Of a stretch of DNA of 64,000 bases, positions 13,357-24,951 are shown piece after piece. The translations under genes were made by a program, and so were the position numbers. The notes beneath the pieces were generated by a model that was not told the origin of the DNA, did no database searches, and saw only the letters and a list, made by a program, of their open reading frames with translations. This DNA comes from Thuidium tamariscinum (lineage: Eukaryota > Streptophyta > Bryopsida > Hypnales > Thuidiaceae): NCBI GenBank assembly GCA_947034885.2, contig OX344756.2, forward strand, positions 19,947,489 to 20,011,488, read 5' to 3'. The first letter of the stretch is position 1; each line of letters starts with the position of its first letter.

Positions 13357-14323
13357 CCCTAAAGGACTGAAGTCCAAATAGGTTCTAAAGCGTCATTCCA
13401 TTTGAAGAGTTATAGATCAAAATATCAATTAGTTATTAAGATCTTAACCATACAATCTTTTAGTAAACATGTTGTAGATGATGTGTATCAAATTTGGAGT
13501 CATTTGACCGCATAGATTTAAAGATTATAATGTTTTAGTGCTAAAAATGAATGCTGAAATTTCCATAAAAACACATTTGGAGGTGAAATTTGATTTCTAA
13601 ACCTACTCAAATGAAAAAAAATTATACTATAGAATGATTCAAAATTAGTGAACAAACACATTGGTAAAAAAAACTTCATTGAATTGACTCATTGTGGTTA
13701 CAAATTGGCTTTGAAATACCTTGAAAAGAGCAAGAAAAACTGCAAAAAACACATCTTTGGTTGAAACTCCTACTAGAATGCTTCTCAGTCACTCATAACT
13801 TCTTTGATTGACATAAAATTTTAGCCACACAAACTAGACTATTATGCGCAACTTTTCCAACATAAATGATTGAAAATGGACTTTGTATGAAGAAGATACA
13901 AGTCGCCGAAGTTTATTGTTCTCCAAAAAAGGTAGGGATTTGAACTTCGTATTGCTCCCAAAAATTCAAAACAACTTGGATTGACATTAAATTTTTACCA
14001 CAATAACTAAACTCCAAGGGGAAGAAAACCCAACAAATTTTTATTGAATTTGGACCTTGGATGAAAGAGATACAAGCCCCCAAAGTTGCAGCCCTAAAAT
14101 GCAGTTTGTGAACTCAATTAGAACCTGCAAACTTTAATTGGCTGCTAAAAACTCATTATGTTGTGGATTGATCTGAAAATTTTACCACACAAACTAGAAG
14201 ACAAGGTGCAACTTTCCCAACAATTTTTATCAAATTTGGACCTTGGTTGCAAAAATTACAACACTTTGAAATTACAGCATTTCAAGAGGGTATGAAAAAC
14301 GTCCGCTGTGACGTTTAGGGGTT
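13357..14323. mobile_element. Second TTAA-flanked piggyBac-like element
   Basis: The ends CCCCTAAAGGAC and GTTTAGGGG (right side) are flanked by TTAA at 13353-13356 and 14324-14327. The interior holds at least three degenerate tandem copies of a unit of about 180 bases, marked by a phrase like ATTGACATAAAATTTTACCACACAAACTA at about 13805, 13980 and 14165. There is no ORF. It is nested in the CACTA element. Confidence 0.6.
13770..14275 (+). repeat. Degenerate tandem repeat, unit about 175-186 bp, 3 copies
   Basis: Three successive blocks share the same order of phrases: a TTGATTGACATAAAATTTT-like segment, then ACCACACAAACTA, then CAACTTTCCCAAC, then TTGGACCTTGGATG, then ATACAAG. The spacing between copies is about 175 and 186 bases. 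Related phrases recur at 58130-58380. Confidence 0.5.
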
Positions 14324-14413
14324 AACCTACAGACCATACGAATGGTCTCATGCTCACAAGAGGGTGTCTTGTATTTATTGACTTTCTCGATATTTTTTCA
14401 TGTACAATGTAAA

Positions 14414-14752
14414 GACAGTAGACTTCAATGGCCGTTTTCACATGGTAAATAAACATTTCTCTTAAACCTTTGAACTAATAAAAGTCGGTAAATGAAGTAA
14501 ACTTTCATCTCCAAAAATCCGTTTGCAATTCAAAGTTATGGACAAAAATCAGAGAGGGTGTTTAAAAGTGTCAAAGGAAAATGGCCATTCCAACCTTTCT
14601 CTGAATTTGGTCCATAACTTTGAATTGAAGACTCCAAATTGCAAACGGATTTTTGGAGATGAAAGTTTACTTCATTTACCAACTTTTATTAGTTCAAAGT
14701 TTTAAGAAATAAGTTAATTTACTATATGAAAACGGCCATTGAAGTCTGCTGA
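14414..14752. repeat. Near-perfect foldback, arms about 160 bp
   Basis: The left arm (about 14414-14572) is closely matched by the reverse complement of the right arm (about 14590-14752), with a tiny loop. Both arms begin, read inward, with CAGTAGACTTCAATGGCCG or its near-match. The transcript would form a long stable hairpin. Two short ORFs in the region are by-products of the repeat. Confidence 0.75.
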
Positions 14753-15989
14753 ATTTTGTAAACACCAATTTGTGAATGATCAAGTTTAAAAAAAAATTGT
14801 ATGTACTATTATTGCCTTCAAGCATGAATATGAAATTTTTTTTTGAAGGTTGAAGTATAAAGTTTGAACATATTTCTTCAATATATAATGAACACTTTCA
14901 AGTTCAAGAGTTGACATTCATTTTTTTGGATAAATTTTTTGGAAGATAAAACTTAAACAATTGGGAATTAAAAAATTAACATCTAAATGATCAAATAGCA
15001 TTTTTCTAACAATATAGAGATCTTAGGTAGCTCATTTTGGACAAAAATTCAATTTTTCTTCTCTAACCCTCAATGCCTAACAATGCTTTTTTTTAATTGA
15101 GATTTTCAGTGGATTGTCCAATTTTCATGTTTTTTTTGCACATGGACATGTTTGAAATTTTTAATTTTAACTATTAAAAAAGTGAAGGATACTTTGTCTT
15201 GTATGCATGAAATTAATTGCGGAAAAAATTGAACACTGGATTTTTAAATTATAACAATTTACTAAGGATGATCAACTCTTTAAGGAAAAAAACACAATTC
15301 CTAGAGAAAAAAATTATAAAAAGGTAAATAATGATTCATTGCCCTCCAAAAAAACAATTTTAGAATCTAAGGCAAATGTATGGTTTTTTATTTAAAAAAC
15401 TAAAATATTAAAAATTCTCCCAAGTTTGTAGACATTTTCAAGTAAAAGGAGTAGAAAGCCAAAATTGACCAAATATGGATCCTACAAAAAACTTAAAAAT
15501 GATAAATGTATTATTTTTAAATTTTAATAATTAATATCATTAGTATATTTTTTGGAACATCTCCAAAAATTTTGGAATCATTCTAATTATTTTTATACTC
15601 TTTATCACAACAAATTGAATTTAATATTTTTTAAATTTCTAAAAAGAAAACTTTCAATTTTTGTACTTGAGACCTAGTTTGATTGTGCAAAGTAGAGACT
15701 AGAAATGTTCAAAAGAAAATTTCCATCCATACTATTCCTTTCATTGTAAGCAAATTATATTTGCTCCCTTTTCATTTTAGACTACACTTCTAAAATACAT
15801 TTCTAAATACTTCCCATATAAATTGAAAATTTGAAAATTGAAGAATAGTGTAGAAATTAATATGAAACTTAACAAAGTGGAGATAGTTTTTTAAAGATTA
15901 TTTCATTGTAGATTAAACAAACTTTGGAGGTTGTTAATTTTGGCATAGAAAAAAACTTAATTGAAAATATTTTGAACCAAAAAAAGGAA

Positions 15990-16465
15990 AAAATTCTAAC
16001 AAAGTTCTATCTTCAAAAATCCGTTTGAGATTTGGAGATTTTACTCAAAAATTTTGGACAAAGTTTAGAGAAAGGTTGAAAAATCATCACATTTGACATT
16101 TTGGACATTTTTTAACATCCTCTCTGAATTTTGTTCAAAACTTTTGATTGGAGAATCATAACTTAAAATGACTTGTTAGAGATGGAAGTTTTTTTGAATT
16201 TACAACTTTTCTTAGTTTAGAAGTTTTTGCAAAAGATTCTTTAACTATAGCAAAATGGCTTCCAAAGTCTTTTGAATTTATTAAAAAAACAATTTTCAAC
16301 ACTCCTCTTAAATTTGTCCATAACTTTTGATTAGAGATTTGAAATCTCAAAAAAATTGTTGGAGATGAAAGTCAAATTTAATTCCACAACTTTTCTTAGT
16401 TGAAAGTTCTTTGAAAAATGTTTATTTACTATGTGTAAATGACCTCCAAAGTCTGCTGTTTTTCT
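15990..16465. repeat. Diverged relatives of the foldback arms
   Basis: Segments with the same phrases as the 14414-14752 foldback (ATCCGTTTG, CATAACTTTTGATT, GAGATGAAAGT, CAACTTTTCTTAGTT, CCAAAGTCTGCTG) occur once in reverse and twice in direct orientation. They are more diverged than the first foldback. Confidence 0.5.
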
Positions 16466-16739
16466 TGAACACACAAATCTAAATACTTAATTTTTTTTAT
16501 AAAGACATTGTAATATAAAGATTTTAAGAGATTCTATAAGATTCCAAAAGATTCCAAAAGATTCTAGAAGGTTCAAAAAGTGTTCAACAAAAATTTGTTG
16601 ATTTTGTCACTTACTGTCCAAATGAACAAAAAAAAATGTCACCCTTAACAAAAAAATGTGAAATTGGACATTGCAGTACCCGAATCACAGAAAATTAACA
16701 TATTTCTGTTGATTTGGACGTCATTTTCTACTAGTGGTA

Positions 16740-17233
16740 GTAGGTCTCTCAATATAGATTGGCATATCAAACTTTAGTAGCCTTTTGGAGAGCCCAAATA
16801 TTCTCTAATGTTTAATTCCTCCCATAGGGTAGGCCTTTTTGGTTGTTTCTATGCACTTCTCTACCAGAGCTTTAATTTATTCAATGTTTAATTCATCATG
16901 TTATGTATAGGGTGTAGGAGTCACTAGCTTACAAGCTATTAGATAGTAGATTTCAAATCCTAGTGGAAAACCAAATCTTATGAGGTATTCAAGAGAAAAC
17001 CTAGCTATTGTACAATTGGCCACGTTTATGTTAGAAACTGCTTTATATGTCATTGGAATTAGCAAGATTTATAGAATATCTCTTGCCACTAGTGGTTTCC
17101 ACCAGTGAGATGTGGAAGGTGTGATTGAATTATAATTTTTCAATTCGTTGTACCATGGGACCTAATATATATCACTGGACATTGATGATTGAAGACTAGC
17201 TCTGAATATTTATTCTATTTTTACTCATGCCGA
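16740..17233. other. Spacer between CACTA element and solo LTR B
   Basis: No gene is supported. A short palindromic patch CCACTAGTGG lies at about 17085. Otherwise the stretch is unique, AT-rich DNA. Confidence 0.35.
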
Positions 17234-17238
17234 CCAAC

Positions 17239-20200
17239 TGTGGGCGTTTCATTCCCACCCTTGGAATTAAGCGATCACAACTAGGCTCTTGTTTGCAATA
17301 CTACTCCTACGGGTGTCTAAGCGTCAAATCCACTGTGCCTTCCAAGCAATGGATCTTTTGCTAATCTAATTATCCTAATGCATGAGTTGGTTATTCCTAA
17401 CTACCCTAGGCGTATACCTGTTTCGTTCTCTTGTCCTACTTCTAGTTCTTTCCTTATGTTTTAATCTAGGTGGTTGTTCCTCCTATTCTACTTCTATGTG
17501 TCGTATTTAGGTTAAATCTACTCTATGCATGGCATTTTCTACCCCATTTCTATGTCCTTGTATTGGTTTTGGCCTACTCTATGTATGCGTATCCTTTTAT
17601 CCTACCCTACGTATTGGTCTTTGTTTTAATCTACTCTACATATTTGTCTTTGCCTTAGCCTACTCTATGTATTGGTCTTTGTTTTAGTCTACTCTACGTA
17701 TTTGTCTTGGCTTTGATCTACTCTACATATTTGTCTTTCTCTTAGTCCAATCTACGTATTTGTCTTGGTTTTAATCTAATCTATGTATTTGCTTCGTCTT
17801 AGTCTAATCTACGTATTTGTCTTGGTTTTAATCTAACCTACGTATTTGTCCTTGTCCCTTCTATTTCACTTTTCCGTATTCTATTCTATGTTTGCGTATT
17901 CATCCTCCTATCTCTCTCCTTAGTTATGATTATCTTCCTAATTGTGGTAGCTAATCGCCCACCCTTGATCCTACTTGGAATGCCAATCTTTTCCTATTAG
18001 TGAACTTCCTAATTGCTTCAACTAATCAATGCAAAGAAAGAGTTTTAGAGACCCACCTCCATTCTGTGCGTCCCCCGTGTCCAGTCCTCTTCGCTCCACA
18101 CCACGTCCATCATTGCCATTTCTTGGCCCCGGCTCTTTTAATTATCCCCTTTTTGAGTGGTTTTGTACAAATAGGTCTATTTTCAACCTATCTCCCAACC
18201 CTACTAGTGTTTAGACTATTTCCTAACCCAACTACTTTCTAAACTATTTTCTAACCCAACTAATTTCTAAACTAATTTTTAATCCAACTAGTCCCTAAAC
18301 TATTCCCTAACCCAACTAATTTCTAAACTAATTTTTAACCCAAGTACCCTCAAACCCCAAGGACCCCCGACCCCAAGGCCCTTGACCCCAAGCCCCTGCC
18401 TCCCAAGGACCCCCGACCCCTGGCTGGCCGCGGACCCGGCTGCGGTACCCGGTTGGCTGGCTGGGGCCCCAGCGTTGGCTGAAGTTTGCAACAACTTTGG
18501 TTTTTTGGTTTTCAAGTAGAACTAGGAGTTTCCTAAACAAAACAAGTTAATGTGGCCCAAAGGTTTTAACCCAATGGTTGTTGGATGCTAAACATTGACT
18601 TAGAGCCAACCGTATTGGACACTAAACGTTGATTCTAACTGAAGGAGAAGGATATTTGACACTCCGCTAAGACTTAGGGGGTTCAAAGCTTCGCCGTGAG
18701 TGTGGGGCGTTTTGACACGTGGCTAAGACTTCTAGTTTCTAAGGATGGTAGGGGTTCATAGCTTCGCTATCCCCTATGAGACTAGATTAACTCCGTGACC
18801 AAGAGAAGAGAGAGAAGAGGGTGAACATACAATTTTGCAAAGGCTAATAGTCAAAGCTTTGCCGTCTCCTATGGGACTAGATTAACTCCGTGAACAAGAG
18901 AAGAGGGAGAAGAGAGTGAACACAAGATGCAACATACTCTCAAAGTCACCTCCCTAGTGACCCCTCGATTCCTCCCTAGTTCTCTCCCACAACACCTCTC
19001 AATAGTGGCACAATACAAGAGTGAAACAAGATCAAATTGCATAAGTTTCCACCAACTTGGGGGGGTCTCAAGTCCCCAAGCACAAACCACACTTACCAAA
19101 GGTGTAAAAACCCCAAAAGACCATCAAAGGCTCCTTTGGTATAACAAGCCAAAGGAATTCCGGCATAACCCGGGCCCAATAGTCCTTCTCCCTTAAATGG
19201 GTAGAAGTGAGAAAAGAGAGAGAATGAGAGGAGAATGCCGCCCCTTTTATACTCAAAAGGGAGCAACCCCCCCCTTAATCTACTAAGAATAACTAGATGA
19301 AGGAATTTAGGAGGTCCGTACATGTTTACCAATCCCAAATCTAACTATTTACCTAAAATTTACATAATTTGAATTGAGAAATTCAAATCTTACCTAACCT
19401 TACAAGAACTTGCAAAACCGCCTAATTTACCTTCCCCAAAATTTACAAGTTCTCACATGGAAAAAGTTCCCATGTGTTCCCACCTACTTAATTTGAAATT
19501 ACTTACACCAAGCACTTGGAGCCACCTCCACTAACTTTTTGAGGTGGTACTTGCTCCCACATGTGCTCGGAGTTCCCCATGCGTTCCCTACACGTTCCCC
19601 ACGGCCAGTGGGGCGCAAACTCGCCAAAAAGGCATTGGGGAGCCTTAAACCCCATTTTCTCCTCTATGTAATGTCCCCAAAAGGCTAACTTTTGGAGTTT
19701 AGCTCCGAATGGCAAATGGATTGCGCCATTGTGTCCGGAAGGCCATAATTAGCTAGAAAAGAACTCCTGACCCCTTAAAAAATATGTCCAAATTCTCAAG
19801 GAATCTTAGTGTAAGCTGGGGTCTAAGTTGGGATAAATTTCCAACTTTTGGAGTTTGGCAATTTTGGACCCCAAACCTTCACAATCCCTTAAGTAGATAG
19901 AGGGGGGTAGGAATAGACCCAAGATAGGCTTCGTTCTAATGTCGTATGGCCCCGGTACGTCGGTCAACTACAGCTTCCGTCACCTAAATTGTCAGTTGGG
20001 GAGGAATGTCGCTGATTCGGGATCTTCCACCTATTGATTTGTCTTGAAACTTAGGGAAGCGCTCCTTTGGTGTAAGACCGCCTCGCCGGATTTTTAGTGG
20101 GATTTTACCGCACTTTGGGATATTCTTTCGAATTTCCATCCAAAGTTCACCGCGGTTGACTGTCTGGGAAAATATCCACACAATGTCGGAAAATTCCCAA

Positions 20201-20645
20201 ACTTTAGAGGGGACCACCTATGGGAGCCCCCCACTTGGGTGCAAATCTGCATCCCCACTGCGTGCTCCTAGAATTAGGAAATTGCCCGATACCTGCATTT
20301 CAAGGTTAGTATTCCGCCCGTATTCTCTTCGATGCTATGGGGAGTGGGGGATTCCTCCTAGATTCCCCCATGAGGACTTCCTAGGCTAGATAGGGCCTTT
20401 TTAGGCTTCTTACCCTAATCCTGCACATCACTATCAGTTTGATGTCTATTTAGTTAAGACAGGGCCCATTTTGGATGCAAACTATCCTAAACCCCCTCTA
20501 ATGACCAAATGGCATATTGGTATGTGTAATGCCAATATTGATTTAATGCCCTTTTGTGGGTTTTACGAGCCTAATTATGCCTTAGATTATGTAGGAATTC
20601 GAAAAAAGAACCCGTGAGTCCCCGGTGACGAATCGGGGACTCACA
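17239..20645 (-). mobile_element. Solo LTR B, minus strand, TSD CCAAC
   Basis: Read on the minus strand it begins TGTGAGTCCCC at 20645 and ends CGCCCACA at 17239. CCAAC flanks it on both sides (17234-17238 and 20646-20650). It matches solo LTR A in termini, TATA box position, the segment around 20000-20200, a GC-rich CAGCC patch (about 18360-18475) and the terminal 120 bases. It is 3407 bp and has no internal PBS or pol. Short ORFs inside are not supported as genes. An internal minisatellite lies at 17470-17860. Confidence 0.85.
17500..17860 (-). repeat. Minisatellite within solo LTR B
   Basis: About ten imperfect copies of a unit of roughly 36 bases, of the type TAATCTACTCTACGTATTTG plus GTCTTGGTTT, follow one another. 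Solo LTR A has no array of comparable regularity at the matching place, so the array expanded in this copy. Confidence 0.6.
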
Positions 20646-20650
20646 CCAAC

Positions 20651-21532
20651 CAAATACAGCATCGAGTGCAAGTTAGTGATATTGATTTGTAAATCTGCAA
20701 CATGTTTTGATTAGCATCATGGGAGATCAAATGGTTAGATTGGCTTTGGAAAAAATGAACGCAATCCTCTGCCCAACTTTTGATTTCTTGCTAAATTTGT
20801 GTGACTATGCTGCTGGTTCAAGATCGTTTCCATCTTATGCTTGAAAGTGTTGTGGAGTTAGAGAAGATATAAGAGTTAAGACAACCATGAAGTTATTGGT
20901 CCTTCAGAGGAAAGGGTAGCATGGTGTATCCTGTATGCTACACTTCAAGCCATAACAAATGTTGATGCACTCAATGTACTAACCTTCTTTGGCACAGTAC
21001 CACTGAAATTTATTGATTATTTCCTCTTTTGTTATTTCTTGATTTCAAACGGGGTCAGTGTGTTTCAATCCAGTGGATCTCATTCAATTCTTTTCTTTGC
21101 CTCTATTGTTATTTATTGGTTGTGTTTGACATTTTTCTTCACGTTTATTTTATATGACTAAGAAACTAAGAGTGGTAGTTACAATTCATTAAACTGGAAG
21201 CATCTCTTTTTGCCAATATACAAGGTATTCAATGAGTCCATCATAAACCCAAAATCGATTGCAACAATCATGCATGGTAGAGGATCTCTCAACTCATCAG
21301 TTCTTCATTGTGGTCTCAACTTCTTTCCACTTGTTGAATTGTTGCCGGAAGTATTGCTGATCATCTCTGGAGCATTGCAATTGTCTAGTTTTGGGTAGTG
21401 GAACTGGACTTGGCTGGAGCGGATCGATTTGAGTCTTCATTACCTCCCGCAGAGGCGTAATATTTATGTAGTTGGCTTCTCCTACGTGCCCCATAAGGAT
21501 TGGGCAAGTAGCATATGCAATTGTCCGAGTGA
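20651..21532. other. Spacer between solo LTR B and the gypsy 5' LTR
   Basis: The stretch has no convincing gene. It ends at ACTAC (21533-21537), the likely left target site of the gypsy element; the matching right target site is outside the window. Confidence 0.35.
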
Positions 21533-21764
21533 ACTACTGTTGTAGTCCAGAAATATCAGGTAAGTAAAATAGGAAGATAGTATATAGAGTAAGCTCAATT
21601 TTTCAAAATTTTAGGGTTAGATATGGCGAAAAGAAGATAATTAGGGTCTTCTTCCCTTGGGATCCGTTTGAACCGGATTGACCAAGGTGAATTTCCGGTC
21701 TATGGGCATAAGTTTCCGGATCCGGATTCCTCAGTATCCGGAAGACGGAACTTGGAAAGACGGA

Positions 21765-21835
21765 TCCGACATTGTCAGAGACGGATCCGATATTGTCAAG
21801 GACAGATCCGGTATACCTAAAGACGGATCCGAGGT
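21765..21835 (+). promoter_or_regulatory. Iterated GACGGATCCGA boxes in LTR U3
   Basis: Four spaced copies of a box close to GACGGATCCGA, each followed by ATTGTCA-like or similar linkers, sit about 120-190 bases upstream of the TATA box. The 3' LTR has the same block at about 56275-56350 with CpG-type transitions. The spacing of about 23-25 bases suggests a protein-binding array in the LTR promoter. Confidence 0.45.
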
Positions 21836-21950
21836 AGTTCCGGATGGTCGGCACCTACGGGTCTATGCCGCCGACCTACGGAAACTAGCGTAACGGCCGG
21901 GGAACGTCGCGCCGTTCCGAGGGGAACTGGGAACGCAGGGTACCGACTGG

Positions 21951-21958
21951 TATATAAA
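21951..21958 (+). promoter_or_regulatory. TATA box of gypsy 5' LTR
   Basis: TATATAAA is identical in the 3' LTR (56469-56476). It lies about 180 bases before the ATG of the LTR ORF at 22133. Confidence 0.65.
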
Positions 21959-22132
21959 CCCCTCCTCTCCACTTCATTTTTCCTTTTCGATTTGGCAAAT
22001 CGAGGTACGGCTTGTGTGCAGGTTTTGGAGCGCGTATAGAGAGAGAAAGAGTGGTGAGCAGTAGAGATTGGTTCCGGGTTTAGTTCAGGGTAGGTGCCGA
22101 CCGCACCGACAAGTTTCGACTCGGGCGGAGAG

Positions 22133-23042
22133 ATGGCGAGTTCCTCCAATCCGAAGCGAGCGGTAGTGACGGCCAAGGCAATTTCGCCAGTCATCCCTTC
22201 CGATCCGCAGCATCGGAAGGAGTTAGAAGATGATCTAGTCTTCGTAGGGTGTCATGGGTTGATCCGGCGCCCTTGGAGTGTGAAGAGTGACGAGATGGTA
22301 TAGGAAATCCTCTCGGGAGTTCCGAATCAGTACGAACTCACAGTGAGGGGTAGACCGAGTGCCTGGACGCCGGATATTTGGGCGAATGTATACGGTTTTG
22401 ATAAAACCGGATTAGGTCTAGCTCCCCGGACGGACAAGTTTGGTGTTAACAAGTTCCGGAATCCGCCCCACCCTAAGGACGGATACTCAGTTCTGGATTG
22501 CACCAACGACCGGCATAGACGGATGTTGGAATTCTTGATTCCCATCCTCTATCCAGAAAAACCTACCCGTGTCACCGTGACGGTAGCAAACACCATCTTT
22601 GGATGTTTTGAGAAGCGGATAGTCAACTGGGGTATAGTCCTCCAGTGGGTAGTTAACCGCCTAGCCGAGCATGTGGGACGGGAGAAGACCAGCACTATCA
22701 GCGGCTATCTCTTCCACCTGTACCACCACCATGATGTGCTGAGTGGCCCGGAACTCCTCCGCTATGAGACGGGAATTCAGATCCTCAAGTACGGCTTGAC
22801 GGATGAGTTGGAGAAGGAGCCGGAGGACCCGGAAGACGAGCGGATGGACGAGGACCCGAAAGAGCAGAAGCCGGTCAGCCAGCCGGAACGGAAGAAGTCC
22901 ACAACGCCGGATAAGAGAGGACACCCAGACCCGGATCCACCCGGATCAACCCTGGGGAAGAAGAAGCGGAACCACTTCGACACCATCATCCGTCACGCCA
23001 TGATGGCGCACGCAGACAACAACCAATATGAGGCGATACTCG
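22133..23042 (+). pseudogene. LTR-encoded ORF, N-terminal part (5' LTR)
   Basis: The ORF starts at ATG 22133 (MASSSNPKRAVV), has an in-frame TAG at 22301-22303, continues in the same frame, and is cut at codon 23039 by hAT-1. It resumes at 47806 in the same frame. The N-terminal region (about residues 20-240) matches the ORFs at 25503-27604 and 40453-42369 in order and spacing: a PW(N/S) motif, RTDKF, NPKDG or HPKDGY, TVTVANT(I/V)FG, and (L)FHLYH. An acidic, proline-rich stretch follows. No retroviral Gag or Pol motif is visible. The same TAG occurs in the 3' LTR (56819-56821), so it predates or accompanied insertion. Function unknown. Confidence 0.75.
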
Positions 23043-23074
23043 CAGGGTTGTCATAACGGACGAGTCAGGGTCAC

Positions 23075-23345
23075 CGGACGTCCCGGACGGACGGACGTGT
23101 CCGGACGGACCGGACGGCTCCATTTTTCAAAGTAGTGGGACTTTTTTGGGTTGACACGTCAGCTTAGAAAACGAGATCCAGGGCGCGGACGTCTCCGTCA
23201 GGGCGCGGACGCGTACAGGTAGGGCGCGGACTTCACCGTCAGCGTCAGGGCGCGGACTTCAGCGTGTACGTCAGGGCGTGGACGCGTATAGGTAGGGCGC
23301 GGACTTCACCGTTAGTGTTAGGGCGCGGACCTCAACATAAGGGAT
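23075..23345 (+). repeat. Left subterminal GC-rich iterons of hAT-1
   Basis: Copies of CCGGACG(G) near the TIR (23075-23125) are followed by at least seven copies of GGGCGCGGAC or one-base variants (23167-23340), linked by short segments such as GTCTCCGTCA and TTCACCGTCA. The right end has the same motif inverted (47536-47633). Such subterminal arrays are typical transposase-binding regions of hAT elements. Confidence 0.65.
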
Positions 23346-24275
23346 GACTTCACCAAAAAAAAGGGAATATAGGGATGACTTCACCAAAAAAAAATCATGG
23401 TAAGAAACTTATTTTTTAGCCCTTCGTAGGGTGTCAAAATTGGTAATTGTCAAAAGTTTCAAAGAACTACACCTGTTGAGAGATTTCAAATATCTTCTTC
23501 ACCAAACCTTTTTTTACCTTGAAATAGTTTGAAAACATATTAAGAACATAGAGATTATTCCATGACAAAAATTTCACGGCAAAAAAACCAAGACTCAATC
23601 CTTACTCCTTAAAAAGGTGTCAAAGTTGAAAGTAGTGAAATGTTTCTCACTACTACCCATCTTGGTAGATTTTGAATAACTTTTCTTTCCTAAATCTTTT
23701 GGCCTTGAAATTTGTCATACATATAATTAACTTCAAGGTTATGGTGTGGAAAAAATTTTGTGGTTAAATACTATTTTTTGAGCTCTCGGGAGGCTTTCAA
23801 AGTTGGCCATACCAAAAAAATTCTCACTGCGAATTCGAAAAAGACTTTTTTTTTATTGGTATCCCATTGTACAAAATAAAATAGCCACATCACAAACCTT
23901 GAAATTAAATTCAACTATCAAACCCAATTCATCATTGAAGTCAAAGTGCCTCTCATATTAAATAGAATTAGCCTACAAAATATATTACATGATTGCACTC
24001 ACCAATGTTTCCAACATGCACGTCAAAATGTCAAATACAAAAACATTATAGACATATTAGTCGGCTTCAATCTTTATGATAACCAAAAGTATTTATAAAA
24101 TTCATGCATTGCAATTTGCAAAGTACAATAATAATACAATGAATCTATACTTCCTAAATATGCCCACTTTCTCATCGGTTATCTAAGACATTCCTTTGGC
24201 TTCTCGTCCATCTTTCTTTTAATTGCTACAATTATCTTCAACACTTAAAGACACGAGATCTACCATTGGTGCAAC
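23346..24275. other. AT-rich 3' flank of the hAT-1 transposase gene
   Basis: No ORF is supported. A direct repeat of AGGGATGACTTCACCAAAAA occurs at about 23340 and 23372. The remainder is AT-rich non-coding DNA downstream of the transposase stop codon (minus strand). Confidence 0.4.
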
Positions 24276-24951
24276 TCAGTTATTGAAACGACTCGACCTA
24301 CGAACTTCTTGGGCACTAGGATCCACTACATTAGCATCTCGAACAACAACATCATCATCCTGTGGTGCCTCATCGCAGTTTGGATCATCCTCGTCATTGG
24401 CATCTTCGTTGCTGTCATATTCATCTTCTGCTTGACCACTATCTGTGGTCCAATGTCCCTCAATCTCTGAGTTTTCATTTCGAAGCTCTACAATAGTTTG
24501 ACCTTGACTACGTTTGCGCTTGAACCTCTTATGTCGCAGTGCGTTGGGGTCTTCTGCATCAGAATTTATAGTGGGCCCACTTGAAACTCGAGAAACAACA
24601 AATGCCGGGGTTGACCTACTAGGTCCTGGTACGTATGTATCCAAGAACGGTTCTACCACCCTATTTGAGTCTCTTGCCCCTATTCCAAGGAGTGGACGAT
24701 GAGTAGGCCTTGACGATGATGCTTCTCCAATATGTGGACCTTCTCTTCCTCCACGACATCTAGTCCCTCCACGGCCTCCAATCCCTCCTCGGCCTCCAGC
24801 CCTTCCACGGCCTCCCATCCTTCCACGACCTTGTTGATATTGACCCACTTCATGATGAATGGAGGGCCGAGGTGCCGTAGGTGGTCTACCACCAACAGTA
24901 CCACGAGAAATGTTTTGAGGAGTCATATCAACATTTCTCATAGAGCCTAAC
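24276..24951 (-). CDS. hAT-1 transposase, C-terminal tail (separated by solo LTR)
   Basis: This minus-strand reading frame continues the transposase at 28872-31719. Removing the solo LTR 24952-28871 and one CTAAC joins the two frames exactly. The 223 residues contributed are a low-complexity tail: a Gly/Arg-rich stretch (RGGIGGRGG-like repeats), then a basic patch (KRFKRKR, possible nuclear localisation signal) and a long Asp/Glu-rich stretch. It contains no catalytic residues of its own. The residues before the join (the first 8 of the open frame) are read from the LTR and are not part of the protein. Confidence 0.75.

Larger units (their letters stand above)
12935..16736. mobile_element. 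Non-autonomous CACTA transposon, 3.8 kb, TSD GTA
   Basis: The left end reads CATTAGTAAAAAAATTAGCG and the right end, reverse-complemented, reads CACTAGTAGAAAATGACG; both continue into GTCCAAA. The 3 bp target site GTA flanks both sides (12932-12934, 16737-16739), as expected for CACTA elements. Subterminal copies of TGTTGATTTGG-like repeats occur at 12981-13160 and, inverted and scattered, near 16570-16720. The leftmost base pair of the canonical CACTA has changed (CATTA). No transposase ORF is present. It contains a TTAA-flanked element (13357-14323), a large foldback (14414-14752) and related foldback arms (about 15990-16465). Confidence 0.75.
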
